Notes: generated from the letters alone by a model not told the origin. A stretch of DNA of 57,182 nt from Bauldia litoralis (GCA_945882315.1 CAMCWB010000018.1:1-57182); one strand, 5' to 3'; counted from the first letter of the stretch, positions 47,721 through 57,100 are shown. Numbers and translations: made by a program.

Positions 47721-48392
47721 ATGACCGGAAGCGACGAGATCATCTTCGAACTGACGCCGCAGGTCCTGCTCAAGGCCTATGCCTGCGGCATCTTTCCGAT
47801 GGCGGAATCGGCCGACGATCCCGGCCTGTTCTGGATCGAGCCGGAAGCCCGCGGCATCCTTCCGCTGGACGAGTTCCACATCCCCCGGCGTCTCGCCCGC
47901 ACCGTCCGCTGCGACGCCTTCGAAATCCGCATCGACCATGATTTCGAAGCCGTCATCGCCGGCTGCGCCGGCAAGGGACCGGGCCGCGTCAAGACCTGGA
48001 TCAACGCCCGCATCAGGCGGCTTTACACGGAGCTCTTCGAGCTCGGCCATTGCCACACTGTCGAAGCCTGGCAGGACGGCAAGCTCGTCGGCGGGCTCTA
48101 TGGCGTCCGCCTCGGCGCGGCTTTTTTCGGCGAGAGCATGTTCAGCCATGAGCGCGACGCCTCGAAGGTCGCCCTCGTGCATCTCGTCGCGCGGCTGAAG
48201 GTCGGCGGCTTCCGCCTGCTCGACACCCAGTTCACCACCGAGCACCTGCGCCAGTTCGGTGCGATCGACGTCGACCGGCGCCGGTATCACCTGCTCCTCG
48301 AGCCGGCGATCGAGGCCGACGCCGACTTCTACCGGCTGGGTGGCGGCGCGACCGGCGAAGAGGTCTTGCAGTCGGTCAGCCAGACGTCATAG
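47721..48392 (+). CDS. aat: Leucyl/phenylalanyl-tRNA-protein transferase
   Basis: A 223-residue enzyme. Motifs [24 protein letters not shown] and [18 protein letters not shown] are diagnostic. Aat adds leucine or phenylalanine to N-terminal Arg/Lys, feeding the N-degron path to ClpS/ClpAP. The ATG at 47721 was preferred; a GTG at 47691 overlaps the accC stop. Its 3' end overlaps the convergent DUF2155 gene by 64 bases. Confidence 0.96.
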   Translation: MTGSDEIIFELTPQVLLKAYACGIFPMAESADDPGLFWIEPEARGILPLDEFHIPRRLARTVRCDAFEIRIDHDFEAVIAGCAGKGPGRVKTWINARIRRLYTELFELGHCHTVEAWQDGKLVGGLYGVRLGAAFFGESMFSHERDASKVALVHLVARLKVGGFRLLDTQFTTEHLRQFGAIDVDRRRYHLLLEPAIEADADFYRLGGGATGEEVLQSVSQTS

Positions 48393-48748
48393 ACGGCGTG
48401 GTCGACGGCATGCAGGCCGGGGCTCGCCGCGAACATCCAGCCCGTGAAGATGCGCTTCACCTTGCGGGCGAGCGTGATCTCGTCGACTTCGATGAAGGCG
48501 TCGGTCAGCGGCGGCTCTGTCGGCGGGCGCGTGTAGCAGACCCGCGGCGTCACCTGCAGCGCACCGAATTGCACGGTCTCGTCGATATAGACGTCGAAGG
48601 AGATGATGCGGCCGGTGATCTTGTCGAGACCGGCGAACACGGCGACCGCATTGCTGATCTTCTCGGCAGCGGCCGGGCCGGCGGCAAGCGTCAAGCTTCC
48701 CGCGAGCCAGAAAGCCGTCCATGTCAGACGGCCCGAATGGCGAATCAT
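48329..48748 (-). CDS. DUF2155 family secreted protein
   Basis: A 139-residue protein with a signal peptide (residues 1-28, ending AAA). The core has [35 protein letters not shown] and [24 protein letters not shown], the DUF2155 signature. Function is unknown; members are almost confined to alphaproteobacteria and often sit beside aat, as here. The unusual feature is the 64-base antisense overlap with aat. Confidence 0.9.
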   Translation of the reverse strand: MIRHSGRLTWTAFWLAGSLTLAAGPAAAEKISNAVAVFAGLDKITGRIISFDVYIDETVQFGALQVTPRVCYTRPPTEPPLTDAFIEVDEITLARKVKRIFTGWMFAASPGLHAVDHAVYDVWLTDCKTSSPVAPPPSR

Positions 48749-48886
48749 GTGTCCAATGCCCTAAGGCCCCTGCCCACCGAAGGGCGGCTAGTATCACGGG
48801 ATTTCGGCAAGGCAAAGGCAGCTTCGCGTTTGAGGCGGGGCAGTGGCGCGCCTTTTCCTCCCGTGCTAGCGAACGCTCCATCGGCA

Positions 48887-48906
48887 ATGACGGAAATATC
48901 CGTCAT
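48887..48906. promoter_or_regulatory. Palindrome ATGACGGA-N4-TCCGTCAT upstream of ugd
   Basis: Perfect 8-base arms around AATA, about 95 bases before the ugd ATG in the 253-base gap between divergent genes. It may be an operator for exopolysaccharide-related control. Confidence 0.45.
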
Positions 48907-49001
48907 GCGTCCTTTAAACGACCGCTGTATCGGTTGCTTGCCCGCACGGAAATTCCTTTTTCCGGCAAGCACTTGGTGGCGAATTCCAGGAACGGGACGA
49001 C

Positions 49002-50330
49002 ATGAACCTCACCATGATTGGCTCAGGCTATGTCGGCCTCGTGTCCGGCGCCTGCTTCTCGGATTTCGGCCATAGCGTCATCTGCGTCGACAAGGACGCC
49101 AGCAAGATCGAGAGCCTCGAAGCCGGCAATATTCCGATATTCGAGCCCGGCCTCGACGCCATGGTTGCGACCAACCGCCGCGAGGGTCGCCTCGCCTTCA
49201 CCACCGACCTCGCCGCCGCCGTCGCCAAGGCCGACGCCGTCTTCATCGCGGTCGGCACCCCATCGCGGCGCGGCGACGGCCACGCCGATCTGAGCTTCGT
49301 CGAGGCGGCGGCCCGCGAGATCGCCGCGGCGATGGACGGCTACACCGTGATCATCACCAAGTCGACCGTCCCGGTCGGCACCGGCGACCGCGTCGAGGCG
49401 ATCATCCGCGAGACCCGGCCCGACGCCGATTTCGCCGTCGTCTCCAACCCGGAATTCCTGCGCGAAGGCGCCGCCATCGAGGACTTCAAGCGCCCCGACC
49501 GGATCGTCGTCGGCACCGACGACGAACGCGCCCGCCAGGTGCTCACCGAGATCTATCGTCCGCTCTATCTCAACCGGCAGCCGATTCTCTTCACCGACCG
49601 GCGGACCTCCGAGCTGATCAAATACGCCTCGAACGCCTTCCTCGCGACCAAGATCACCTTCATCAACGAGATCGCCGATCTCTGCGAGAAGGTCGGCGCC
49701 GACGTCCAGGACGTCGCCCGGGGCATGGGCCTCGACAACCGCATCGGCCCGAAATTCCTGCATCCCGGCCCCGGCTTCGGCGGCTCCTGCTTCCCCAAGG
49801 ACACGCTGGCGCTGGTTCGCACCGGCGAGGCCTATGGCAGCCCGCTTCGCATCGTGACCGCCGTCAACGACGTCAACGAGAAGCGCAAGGGCGACATGGC
49901 CGACAAGGTGATCGCGGCGCTCGGCAGCGAGCCCGCCGGCAAGACAGTCGCCCTCCTCGGGCTGACCTTCAAGCCCAACACCGACGACATGCGCGAGGCC
50001 CCGGCGCTCGATATCGCCGAAGGCCTCGACAGGGCCGGCATCGCGGTCCGCGCCTTCGATCCGAAGGGCGCGGAGACGGCGCGCCAGCTGCTCCCTTTCG
50101 TGACCTTCGCCAAGGACGCCTATGACTGCGCCGCCGGCGCCGACGCCCTGGTCATCGTTACCGAGTGGGAATCCTTCCGCGCCCTCGACCTCGCCCGGAT
50201 CAAGTCTGTCCTGAAGACGCCGCTGGTCGTCGATCTCCGCAACATCTACACGCCGTCCGAGATGCGCGACCACGGCTTCGTCTATTACTCGATCGGCCGT
50301 ACGCCGATCGGCGTCGCGACCAGCGCCTAG
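49002..50330 (+). CDS. ugd: UDP-glucose 6-dehydrogenase
   Basis: A 442-residue enzyme. The N-terminal NAD-binding motif is MIGSGYVGLVSGACFSD; the catalytic Cys263 is in GFGGSCFPKD. It oxidises UDP-glucose to UDP-glucuronate for acidic exopolysaccharide and, possibly, for glucuronosyl lipids made by the Agt-like enzyme at 27572-28600. A GGGACG-type site precedes the ATG. The gene has its own upstream region with a palindrome and is convergent with glpD. Confidence 0.96.
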   Translation: MNLTMIGSGYVGLVSGACFSDFGHSVICVDKDASKIESLEAGNIPIFEPGLDAMVATNRREGRLAFTTDLAAAVAKADAVFIAVGTPSRRGDGHADLSFVEAAAREIAAAMDGYTVIITKSTVPVGTGDRVEAIIRETRPDADFAVVSNPEFLREGAAIEDFKRPDRIVVGTDDERARQVLTEIYRPLYLNRQPILFTDRRTSELIKYASNAFLATKITFINEIADLCEKVGADVQDVARGMGLDNRIGPKFLHPGPGFGGSCFPKDTLALVRTGEAYGSPLRIVTAVNDVNEKRKGDMADKVIAALGSEPAGKTVALLGLTFKPNTDDMREAPALDIAEGLDRAGIAVRAFDPKGAETARQLLPFVTFAKDAYDCAAGADALVIVTEWESFRALDLARIKSVLKTPLVVDLRNIYTPSEMRDHGFVYYSIGRTPIGVATSA

Positions 50331-50375
50331 AGGTTTCGCTTACGGGTAACGATGCCCCCCAACCCCGGTCGTCTC

Positions 50376-50448
50376 CCCGGCGAAAGCCGGGCCCACCGTG
50401 AGGGACGCAACCGCTGACGGGCACATGGATTCCGGCTTTCGCCGGAAT
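50376..50448. repeat. Paired REP-like hairpins between ugd and glpD
   Basis: CCCGGC-GAAA-GCCGGG (50376-50391) and ATTCCGGC-TTTC-GCCGGAAT (50429-50448) lie in inverted orientation, a BIME-like pair at convergent gene ends. Their GGCTTTCGCC core is typical of widespread alphaproteobacterial REPs. Confidence 0.65.
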
Positions 50449-50486
50449 GACGGCTTGGGGAAAGGCCGCGTCATCCCACCCAAGCC

Positions 50487-52007
50487 TTACGGCTCCGGCA
50501 CGGTCATTCCCGCCCGCGCCGCCGCCATCCACTCGTCCAGCGCCTCCACCTCCTCGGCGGTGAAGCGGAGGCCGAGCTTCGAGCGCCGCCAGAGCACGTC
50601 GCCGGCGGTGACCGCCCATTCCTCTGCCATGAGATAGGCCACTTCGGCCGCCGTCAGGTCGGCGCCGAAGACGACGCCGAGATCCTCGGCCCGGCGCGCC
50701 CCGGTGACGATGGTGGCAGCCCGCGTCCCGTAGGCGCCGACCAGCCGCTCGGCATGCAGTTCCGAAAGGAACGGATAGGCGGCCCGGAGCGCGCGGACCA
50801 GGTCGCCGCCCCGTCCGACGGCGAAGCCGCCGCCGGGCAGCGGCGCCTTGGCCGTCCAGGCCGGTCCCATGTTGAGAAAAGGCGAAAGCTTGGCGAGCGC
50901 CGCTTCGGCAAGCCGGCGATAGGTCGTGATCTTGCCGCCGATCACCGACAGGAGCGGGCTCGATCCCTCGGAGCCGTCGAGGTCGAGGACATAGTCGCGC
51001 GTCGCCTCCTTGGCCGCGGAAGCGCCGTCATCCTGCAGCGGCCGCACCCCGCAATAGGCGAAGCGGATATCGTCGCGCGTCACCGGTTCCCGGAAATACT
51101 GGCTCGCGGCGGCACAGAGATAGTCGATCTCGGCATCCTCGGGCTGCGCCTCGCCGGGATCGCCCCGATAGTCGGAATCGGTCGTGCCGATCAGCGTGAA
51201 GTCATGCTCGTAGGGAATCGCGAAGACGACGCGCCCGTCCCGATTCTGGAAGATGTAGGCGCGGTCGTGATGGTAGAGCCGGCGGGTGATGATATGCGTG
51301 CCCTTGACCAGCCGGACATAGGCGCGGACGTCGCCGTGGATGGCGGTTTCGAGCACATGCGCGACCCACGGCCCGGCGGCGTTGACGAGGGCGCGCGCCG
51401 CGATCTGGTGGCGCTCGCCCGTCTCGACCGATTCAAGCAGCAGCCGCCAGTAGGAATCCGCCCGTCGCGCCGCGATGCAGCGCATCCGCGTCTGGATATG
51501 CGCGCCATGCGCCTTGGCATCGACGGCGTTGAGGACGACGAGGCGCGAATCCTCGACCCAGCAATCGGAATATTCGAAGCCGCGCTGGAACTCGCGCCGC
51601 AGCGGCCGCCCCGCCTGGTCGGTCTGGAGTTCGAGGCTGCGCGTCGGCGGCAGCAGCTTGCGCCCGCCGAGATGGTCGTAGAGGAACAGGCCGGCGCGCA
51701 GCAGGAAGCCCGGGCGCGATCCCGGGCCGACCGGCAGGACGAAACGCAGCGGCCGGATGATGTGCGGCGCGATGCCGAGCAGCACCTCGCGCTCGGCCAG
51801 CGACTCGCGCACCAGCCGGAAGGCGAAATGCTCGAGATAGCGAAGGCCGCCATGGATGAGCTTGGTCGAGGCCGACGAGGTCGCGCCGGCAAGATCGCCC
51901 TGTTCGCAGAGATAGACCGTCAGGCCGCGGCCGGCGGCGTCGCGCGCGATGCCGCAACCATTGACGCCGCCCCCGATGATGGCGAGGTCGTAGACGGGGA
52001 TCGGCAC
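50487..52007 (-). CDS. glpD: FAD-dependent glycerol-3-phosphate dehydrogenase
   Basis: A 506-residue flavoprotein. The N-terminal FAD motif DLAIIGGGVNGCGIARDAAGR, SSASTKLIHGGLRYLE and SVIGGKITTYRRLAE are typical of GlpD. It oxidises glycerol 3-phosphate to dihydroxyacetone phosphate at the membrane and passes electrons to quinone. The start is GTG at 52007, supported by an AGGAG site seven bases upstream. No glpK, glpF or glpR is adjacent. Confidence 0.95.
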   Translation of the reverse strand: MPIPVYDLAIIGGGVNGCGIARDAAGRGLTVYLCEQGDLAGATSSASTKLIHGGLRYLEHFAFRLVRESLAEREVLLGIAPHIIRPLRFVLPVGPGSRPGFLLRAGLFLYDHLGGRKLLPPTRSLELQTDQAGRPLRREFQRGFEYSDCWVEDSRLVVLNAVDAKAHGAHIQTRMRCIAARRADSYWRLLLESVETGERHQIAARALVNAAGPWVAHVLETAIHGDVRAYVRLVKGTHIITRRLYHHDRAYIFQNRDGRVVFAIPYEHDFTLIGTTDSDYRGDPGEAQPEDAEIDYLCAAASQYFREPVTRDDIRFAYCGVRPLQDDGASAAKEATRDYVLDLDGSEGSSPLLSVIGGKITTYRRLAEAALAKLSPFLNMGPAWTAKAPLPGGGFAVGRGGDLVRALRAAYPFLSELHAERLVGAYGTRAATIVTGARRAEDLGVVFGADLTAAEVAYLMAEEWAVTAGDVLWRRSKLGLRFTAEEVEALDEWMAAARAGMTVPEP

Positions 52008-52105
52008 GCAAAACTCCTGACGCGCAAGGACGAGACCGGCGAGAATGGCACGGCCCGGAGAAAAATTCGACGCACGGACGAGTCCGCGAGCCGGCGGCGC
52101 CGAAT

Positions 52106-52158
52106 CCTGAGCAGATTCAGGTGCGTCGACCGACGCATCTCCGGCCCCGGGGCCGGAG
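52106..52158. other. Cluster of three hairpins upstream of glpD
   Basis: Consecutive inverted repeats: CCTGA/TCAGG (52106-52121), TGCGTCG/CGACGCA (52122-52137), and the 20-base perfect palindrome CTCCGGCCCC/GGGGCCGGAG (52139-52158). They lie just past the manC stop and about 100 bases before the glpD GTG. They may terminate manC, regulate glpD, or both. Confidence 0.5.
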
Positions 52159-52180
52159 CCTGCAATCGCCGCCCGGCGAC

Positions 52181-53617
52181 TTATTTGCCGGTGCGGCCGT
52201 AATCGTCGTCGAAGCGCTCGATATCGTCCTCGCCGAGATAGCCGCCGAACTGCACCTCGATGATCACGACCGGATCTTCCGCGGAATTGCCGAGACGGTG
52301 GACTGCGCCTTGGGGAATGAACACCGTCTGCCCTGTCGGCACGGCACGAATCTCCTTGTCGATCGTCACATCGGCGGTGCCGCCCGTCACCAGCCAATGT
52401 TCCGCCCGATGGCGATGGCTTTGCAGCGACAGGCGCGCACCGGGATCGCAGACGATCCGCTTGACCTGATAGCCGGGCCCGCCGGCGAGCACTTCATAAT
52501 AACCCCAGGGCCGGACCCAGCGCCGCACCGCCTCGCCTTCGGACTTTCGCCGCGTCACCTGGCCGACGAAATCCTTGATCGAGCCGAGGCTGTCGCGCGT
52601 CGCGACCAGCACCGCGTCCTGGTCGGCGGCAATCAGGAGATTTTCCGCCCCGAGAACCGCGACAAGCCCGTGCGCCGCGTGGACGGAGCAATCCCGGCTG
52701 CCGCTGAGTATCACGTCGCCGCTTGCCGAATTGCCCGCCGCGTCGCGCCCGTTGACCTCGCCGAGCGAGTCCCAGGTGCCGAGATCGCGCCAGTCGAATT
52801 CCGCCTCGACGACTGCCGCGAGCGCCGTCTTCTCCATCACGGCATAGTCGAAAGAGGTTGCCGGCATGGCGTCGAAGATAGCGGCCGGCAGGCGGAGGAA
52901 GTTACCCGGCCCTGCCACCGCCGCGACCGCCGCTTCGGCGCCCGCCGCGATCGCGGGGGCGAAGCGCCGCAACTCGTCGAGCGCGGTCGCCGCCCCCAGC
53001 ATGAAATTGCCGCTGTTCCACAGATAGCCGTCGGCGACGTAGCGCGCCGCGGTCGCGGCATCCGGCTTCTCGGCGAATGTCGACACCAGGGAGACGCCGG
53101 GACAACCCGGCAGCGCCGCGCCGCGCGCGATATAGCCGAAGCCGGTCGCCGGGTTCGTCGGCCTGATCCCGAAGGTGACGATGCGCCCGCTGTCGGCGGC
53201 AAGGCGCGCCCGCTCGACCGAGCGCAGGAACCCGGCACGATCGCGCACCACATGGTCGGCGGCGAGGATAAGGAGAATGCTTTGCGGATCGCGCCGCGCC
53301 GCGAAGGCTGCGGCCGATGCGACGGCGGCCGCCGAATCGCGCGGCGACGGCTCGAGCAGAATCTCGGCTTCGACGCCGGCGTCGCGCAGCGCATCGGCCA
53401 CGAGGTGGCGATGATCGGCGCCCGTCACGATCAGCGGTGCCGTGAAGAGGCTGCGGTCGGCGACGCGTTCAAGCGTCATGGTGAAGGTCGACCGGCCGTC
53501 GACCAGCGGCAGGAACTGCTTCGGATGCGCTTCCCGCGACAGCGGCCAGAGCCGCGTTCCCGCTCCGCCGCAGAGAATGACCGGCACGATGGCCGGTCCT
53601 GACGATGCTTCCCTCAC
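52181..53617 (-). CDS. manC: Mannose-1-phosphate guanylyltransferase/mannose-6-phosphate isomerase
   Basis: About 478 residues from a GTG at 53617 with a GGGAG site. The nucleotidyltransferase motif GGAGTRLWPLSREAHPKQF begins near residue 15; FAEKP is the second motif. The C-terminal cupin domain (SHRHRAEHWLVTGGTADV) is the isomerase half, as in ManC/AlgA. It makes GDP-mannose from mannose 1-phosphate and probably mannose 6-phosphate from fructose 6-phosphate. The phosphomannomutase gene lies directly upstream. Confidence 0.94.
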   Translation of the reverse strand: MREASSGPAIVPVILCGGAGTRLWPLSREAHPKQFLPLVDGRSTFTMTLERVADRSLFTAPLIVTGADHRHLVADALRDAGVEAEILLEPSPRDSAAAVASAAAFAARRDPQSILLILAADHVVRDRAGFLRSVERARLAADSGRIVTFGIRPTNPATGFGYIARGAALPGCPGVSLVSTFAEKPDAATAARYVADGYLWNSGNFMLGAATALDELRRFAPAIAAGAEAAVAAVAGPGNFLRLPAAIFDAMPATSFDYAVMEKTALAAVVEAEFDWRDLGTWDSLGEVNGRDAAGNSASGDVILSGSRDCSVHAAHGLVAVLGAENLLIAADQDAVLVATRDSLGSIKDFVGQVTRRKSEGEAVRRWVRPWGYYEVLAGGPGYQVKRIVCDPGARLSLQSHRHRAEHWLVTGGTADVTIDKEIRAVPTGQTVFIPQGAVHRLGNSAEDPVVIIEVQFGGYLGEDDIERFDDDYGRTGK

Positions 53618-53709
53618 TCTTCGTCGAACTCCCGGCCGAAGCGTTCCCACCAATCAGAAGAGTATGATGAGGAATTCTTTCCCGTCTATAAAATCCGGAG
53701 ACCCGGACC

Positions 53710-55230
53710 TCAGATAGACTGGTTATAGGCGCCGACTTCAGGGTTCTCGCGCAGCAGACCGTCGATCGCCTGGAACATCTCCCGCATCCTGAGATCCGAG
53801 ACCGGGCTTTCGACGACCACCACCAGTTCCGGCTTGTTCGACGAGGCCCGCACCAGGCCCCAGCTGCCATCGTCGGTCACGACCCTTATGCCGTTGACCG
53901 TCACGAGGCCGGCGATCGCATGTCCGGCAATCGTCGCGCCGGCTTTCGCCATCGCCTCGATCCGCAGCGTCACCTTGTCGGCAATCCCGTATTTCTCCTC
54001 GTCGGCGCAATGGGCCGACATGGTTGGCGAGCCCCAGGTCTGCGGCAGCGCGTCGTAGAGCTCCGCGAAGGAGGATTGCGGGTTGCGGTCGAGCATGTCG
54101 CAGACGGCGAGCGCCGTGATCATGGCGTCGTCATAGCCATGGCCGATCGGCGCGCCGAAAAAGAAATGCCCCGACTTCTCGAATCCGGCGATGGCGCCGG
54201 TCTGGTTGAGGCGGCGCTTGATATGCGAATGGCCGGTCTTCCAGTATTCCGTCTCCGCCCCACGCTCGCGCAGCACCGGATCGGTCGCGAAGAGGCTCGT
54301 CGACTTGACGTCGACCACGAAACGCGCCGGCCTGTGCAGGAGGGCGATGTCGCGCGCCAGCATGACGCCGACCTTGTCGGCGAAGATCGCCCGGCCACGG
54401 CCGTCGATGACGCCGCAGCGATCGCCGTCGCCATCGAAGGCGAGCCCTATGTCGGCCCCATGCGCAACCACCGCAGCGGCGACGTCGTCGAGCATCTCCA
54501 TGTCTTCGGGGTTGGGATTGTAATTCGGGAAGCTGTGGTCGAGCGCCGTGTGGAGAGGCACGACTTCGCAACCCATCGCTTCCAGCACGCGCGGCGCGAA
54601 GGCGCCGGCGGTGCCGTTGCCGGTCGCGACCACGACCTTCAGCCGGCGCTTCAGCTTCGCCCGATCGGTCAGCGCCGCGATGTAGCGCTCGGCAAAACCG
54701 GCGACCTCTTGCAACGCCCCGCCCTCGCGGAACCGGAACGCCCCGGAAAGGACGATGTCCTTGACCCGCGTCATCTCCTCCGGACCGAAGGTCATCGGCC
54801 GTTCGCAGCCCATCTTGACGCCGGTCCAGCCATTCTCGTTATGCGAGGCGGTGACCATCGCGACCGAGGGAATGTCGAGCGCCACCTGCGCATAATAAGC
54901 GCTCGGCGACAGCCCCATGCCGATATCGTGGACCCGGCAACCAGCCGCTACGAGGCCGGTGGCGAGCGCGGCTTTGACCGCCGCCGAATAGGCGCGGAAA
55001 TCATGGCCGGTGACGATGTCCGGCCGCACGCCGCGCTCGTGAAGGTAAGTGCCGATGCCGAGGCCGACAGCGGTCACGCCCGGCAGGTCGAGTTCCGGCG
55101 CGATCTCTGATCCAGGCACGCCCAGCCACCAGCGCGCGTCATACTCGCGAAACCCGGTCGGCTTCACGAGCGGCGGCGCCGTGCTCCCGAAAGTCTCGGA
55201 GATCAGGGCGGATAGGGTCGATGCCGTCAC
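53710..55230 (-). CDS. Phosphomannomutase/phosphoglucomutase
   Basis: A 506-residue alpha-D-phosphohexomutase. The phosphoserine loop is TASHNENGW (Ser129), the metal loop DGDGDRCG, and the sugar-specificity loop GFEKSGHFFFG. It converts mannose 6-phosphate to mannose 1-phosphate for ManC, so the two genes complete GDP-mannose synthesis. The start is GTG at 55230 with a GAGGA site six bases upstream. Confidence 0.93.
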   Translation of the reverse strand: MTASTLSALISETFGSTAPPLVKPTGFREYDARWWLGVPGSEIAPELDLPGVTAVGLGIGTYLHERGVRPDIVTGHDFRAYSAAVKAALATGLVAAGCRVHDIGMGLSPSAYYAQVALDIPSVAMVTASHNENGWTGVKMGCERPMTFGPEEMTRVKDIVLSGAFRFREGGALQEVAGFAERYIAALTDRAKLKRRLKVVVATGNGTAGAFAPRVLEAMGCEVVPLHTALDHSFPNYNPNPEDMEMLDDVAAAVVAHGADIGLAFDGDGDRCGVIDGRGRAIFADKVGVMLARDIALLHRPARFVVDVKSTSLFATDPVLRERGAETEYWKTGHSHIKRRLNQTGAIAGFEKSGHFFFGAPIGHGYDDAMITALAVCDMLDRNPQSSFAELYDALPQTWGSPTMSAHCADEEKYGIADKVTLRIEAMAKAGATIAGHAIAGLVTVNGIRVVTDDGSWGLVRASSNKPELVVVVESPVSDLRMREMFQAIDGLLRENPEVGAYNQSI

Positions 55231-55360
55231 GTCAGGTCCTCAGCCGGATTATGGGTGGGACGAGCCCGCCGCAACCAGTTTAGAACCTTAAGGCCGACAG
55301 ATTAAAAAAGGGACATCGACGCGAACGGCGGCTCACTTTCCGCACCGGCCACGCCGCGCG

Positions 55361-55561
55361 TCAGCAGAGATGAAGGAAAACGACATCGGCAGGCGACGTC
55401 CCATTCGCCATGCCCAGGCGCTCCAACGCCTGCCGGTCTGTCTCGCCGGCATAGCTTCGGACCGGTACGATGGTCATCGCGGGCGCGAAGCGCCCTCGGC
55501 CGGTTGCCGAAGCCGACGGATGTTCTTCTGAAGAATGACCGTTATTGGTGTCGTCGTTCAC
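55361..55561 (-). CDS. Small hypothetical protein
   Basis: A 66-residue soluble protein with a polar N-terminal half (NDDTNNGHSSEE) and a C-terminal segment MTIVPVRSYAGETDRQALER. A G-rich run eight bases before the ATG could be a ribosome site. I do not recognise the family; it lies alone between larger genes. Confidence 0.4.
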   Translation of the reverse strand: MNDDTNNGHSSEEHPSASATGRGRFAPAMTIVPVRSYAGETDRQALERLGMANGTSPADVVFLHLC

Positions 55562-55634
55562 GAGAGCCCCCCGCGCGTCAATTCGGCAAGGCTGCGGCCG
55601 TCGTGGTTAACAATTGCATAACGGGAGCACGGCA

Positions 55635-55835
55635 ATGAAATCCAAATGGTGGGGATGGGCCCGATTGCCCCTCCTCCTTGTCGATCCGCTTGGCGCGCTC
55701 TACGCCAGGATGAACAGCCAGATCGGCGACGACGGCATTCGGCGTCTCATGGCACAGGACACCGGCAACGAGGCCCTCGCGCTTGCATGTGTCGATTTCT
55801 GCCGGTCGCTCTCGACCGAACGCCGGTCGGCTTGA
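55635..55835 (+). CDS. Small hypothetical protein
   Basis: A 66-residue protein with a hydrophobic stretch near the N-terminus (WGWARLPLLLVDPLGALYA) and a polar tail. A CGGGAG site precedes the ATG. The two cysteines near the end and the amphipathic middle give no family clue. It is convergent with the receiver gene. Confidence 0.45.
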   Translation: MKSKWWGWARLPLLLVDPLGALYARMNSQIGDDGIRRLMAQDTGNEALALACVDFCRSLSTERRSA

Positions 55836-55881
55836 ACGGCCGACGCCGCATCGGCTTTCGTCGCAGGTTCGTTCAACATCA

Positions 55882-56298
55882 TCACGTCCCCGAACTTGCT
55901 TGTTCGGAGCAGTCGAATTGGCCCGCAGGCAAAAGCAGCATGAGAAGCAGCCGCACGTCGTCGGGCATGTATGGCTTGGTGATGTGATGGTGGCTTCTCC
56001 AAACCTCGTCCATCTCGAAAGCGGCGCCGGTCGCAAATCCGAACGGCACATGGTGGGCCGCCAAACTGAGCGCGACGGGGTAAGAGGCCTCGCCCCGCAG
56101 AATCAAATCCACAATCGCGGCATCGATTGCCACGGTCCGGCTGACCACTACGGCCTCGGCCACCGTAGGGACCGGTCCGATCACGACGCAGCCCATGTCT
56201 TCGAGGACGCTCTGCAGTTCGATCGAGATCAGATAATCGTCCTCGACGACCAGGATGCGTGGCTTGGATGGGATTTCTGGAGTTTTTTGGCCCGTCAT
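55882..56298 (-). CDS. Stand-alone response-regulator receiver protein
   Basis: A 138-residue single receiver domain without output domain. Acidic residues Asp20-Asp21 are in VVEDDY, the phospho-acceptor is Asp64 in AAIVDLILRG, and the conserved Lys is in HITKPY. A GGGGA site precedes the ATG. Single receivers act as phosphate sinks or relays, for example with HWE kinases in alphaproteobacteria. No kinase gene is adjacent. Confidence 0.85.
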   Translation of the reverse strand: MTGQKTPEIPSKPRILVVEDDYLISIELQSVLEDMGCVVIGPVPTVAEAVVVSRTVAIDAAIVDLILRGEASYPVALSLAAHHVPFGFATGAAFEMDEVWRSHHHITKPYMPDDVRLLLMLLLPAGQFDCSEQASSGT

Positions 56299-56717
56299 AA
56301 GCGGCTCCCCTGAGAACAGGCGGGAGCAAATCGGAGGTGGATCCAGTCGTCGGCGCCCAAGACCGCTGTCGACGATAGTTCAGTATCGTACAAATGGAGT
56401 CGGGAGTCTTTATCGAATGATGGATTCAGGGAAAGAGCGCCGGGGCGAAGGGCACGCTTTCGGACAACTTCAAGGAACTATTTGAGCTGATTTGGCTTTA
56501 AGCCTCATGGATAAAGTCCAATGACCAGATGCCCGGTACCGCGGCTGAAATCTCCCCTGACGCCTCAATGCTGATGAACGCGCATCACATGCCCTGCCTG
56601 TGGGCAGGTCGCGCGGCCAGGCCACTACACATCGCCGCAGTTCAAAATTCTGTACCATATTGCACAGCAACAAATGTCGGCGCTGCTACTCTCCCCGAGA
56701 TGATGGGGACTCTTTAG
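56299..56717. other. Intergenic region with no supported gene
   Basis: About 420 bases upstream of the receiver gene. Open frames here are short and have neither a family match nor a good ribosome site. A small hairpin CCTGCC-TGT-GGGCAGG occurs near 56593-56609. The base composition is less GC-rich than that of the neighbouring genes. Confidence 0.4.
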
Positions 56718-56807
56718 ATGGTGGAGACTGTCATGGCAGGTGTCAGCGTCGCATTCGTGGTTGGCGCGCTCCTCTATATCTGGGTGCCGCCCGGCGGCTT
56801 TGGCTAG
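56718..56807 (+). CDS. 29-residue membrane peptide
   Basis: ATG at 56718, stop TAG at 56805-56807. The product has a single hydrophobic helix (AGVSVAFVVGALLYIWV) and a short Pro/Gly tail. No strong ribosome site precedes the ATG, and an in-frame Met at residue 6 is an alternative start. The next tiny membrane ORF follows 13 bases later. Confidence 0.3.
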   Translation: MVETVMAGVSVAFVVGALLYIWVPPGGFG

Positions 56808-56820
56808 CAAGGCCGTTGAT

Positions 56821-56931
56821 ATGACCGAGATACGCGACAAGCGTCCCTCGAAGCCGCCGCCCGGCGCGCTTACAGCATGGCCGTTTATCTTCTTTGGTCT
56901 TGTCGGCGCGGCCCTATGGCTGGGCTTCTGA
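56821..56931 (+). CDS. 36-residue membrane peptide
   Basis: ATG at 56821 preceded by AAGG about nine bases upstream. The product has a basic N-terminus (TEIRDKRPSKPPP) and one C-terminal helix (WPFIFFGLVGAALWLGF). It is adjacent to another small membrane peptide, so the two might form a unit. No family recognised. Confidence 0.35.
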   Translation: MTEIRDKRPSKPPPGALTAWPFIFFGLVGAALWLGF

Positions 56932-57100
56932 ACCGACCGCGCGCTCGCTCATCATTCTGCGCGACCAAGGCACAATATCTGCGGTCCCGGGGACCTTGGG
57001 CCGGAATCCGGTGCGCCATGCGAAGCTGTCTATGGGGTGCGGCACGGATAATTGAGACACCCGGCTGAGGTAGAATTGAACCTCAACCGGAGTGTTACAG

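Noticed and set aside
48749-49001. An NDUFA12-like gene expected beside the DUF2155 gene
   Set aside because: In many relatives such a gene lies here, but no frame in this gap encodes it; the region is the ugd upstream region.
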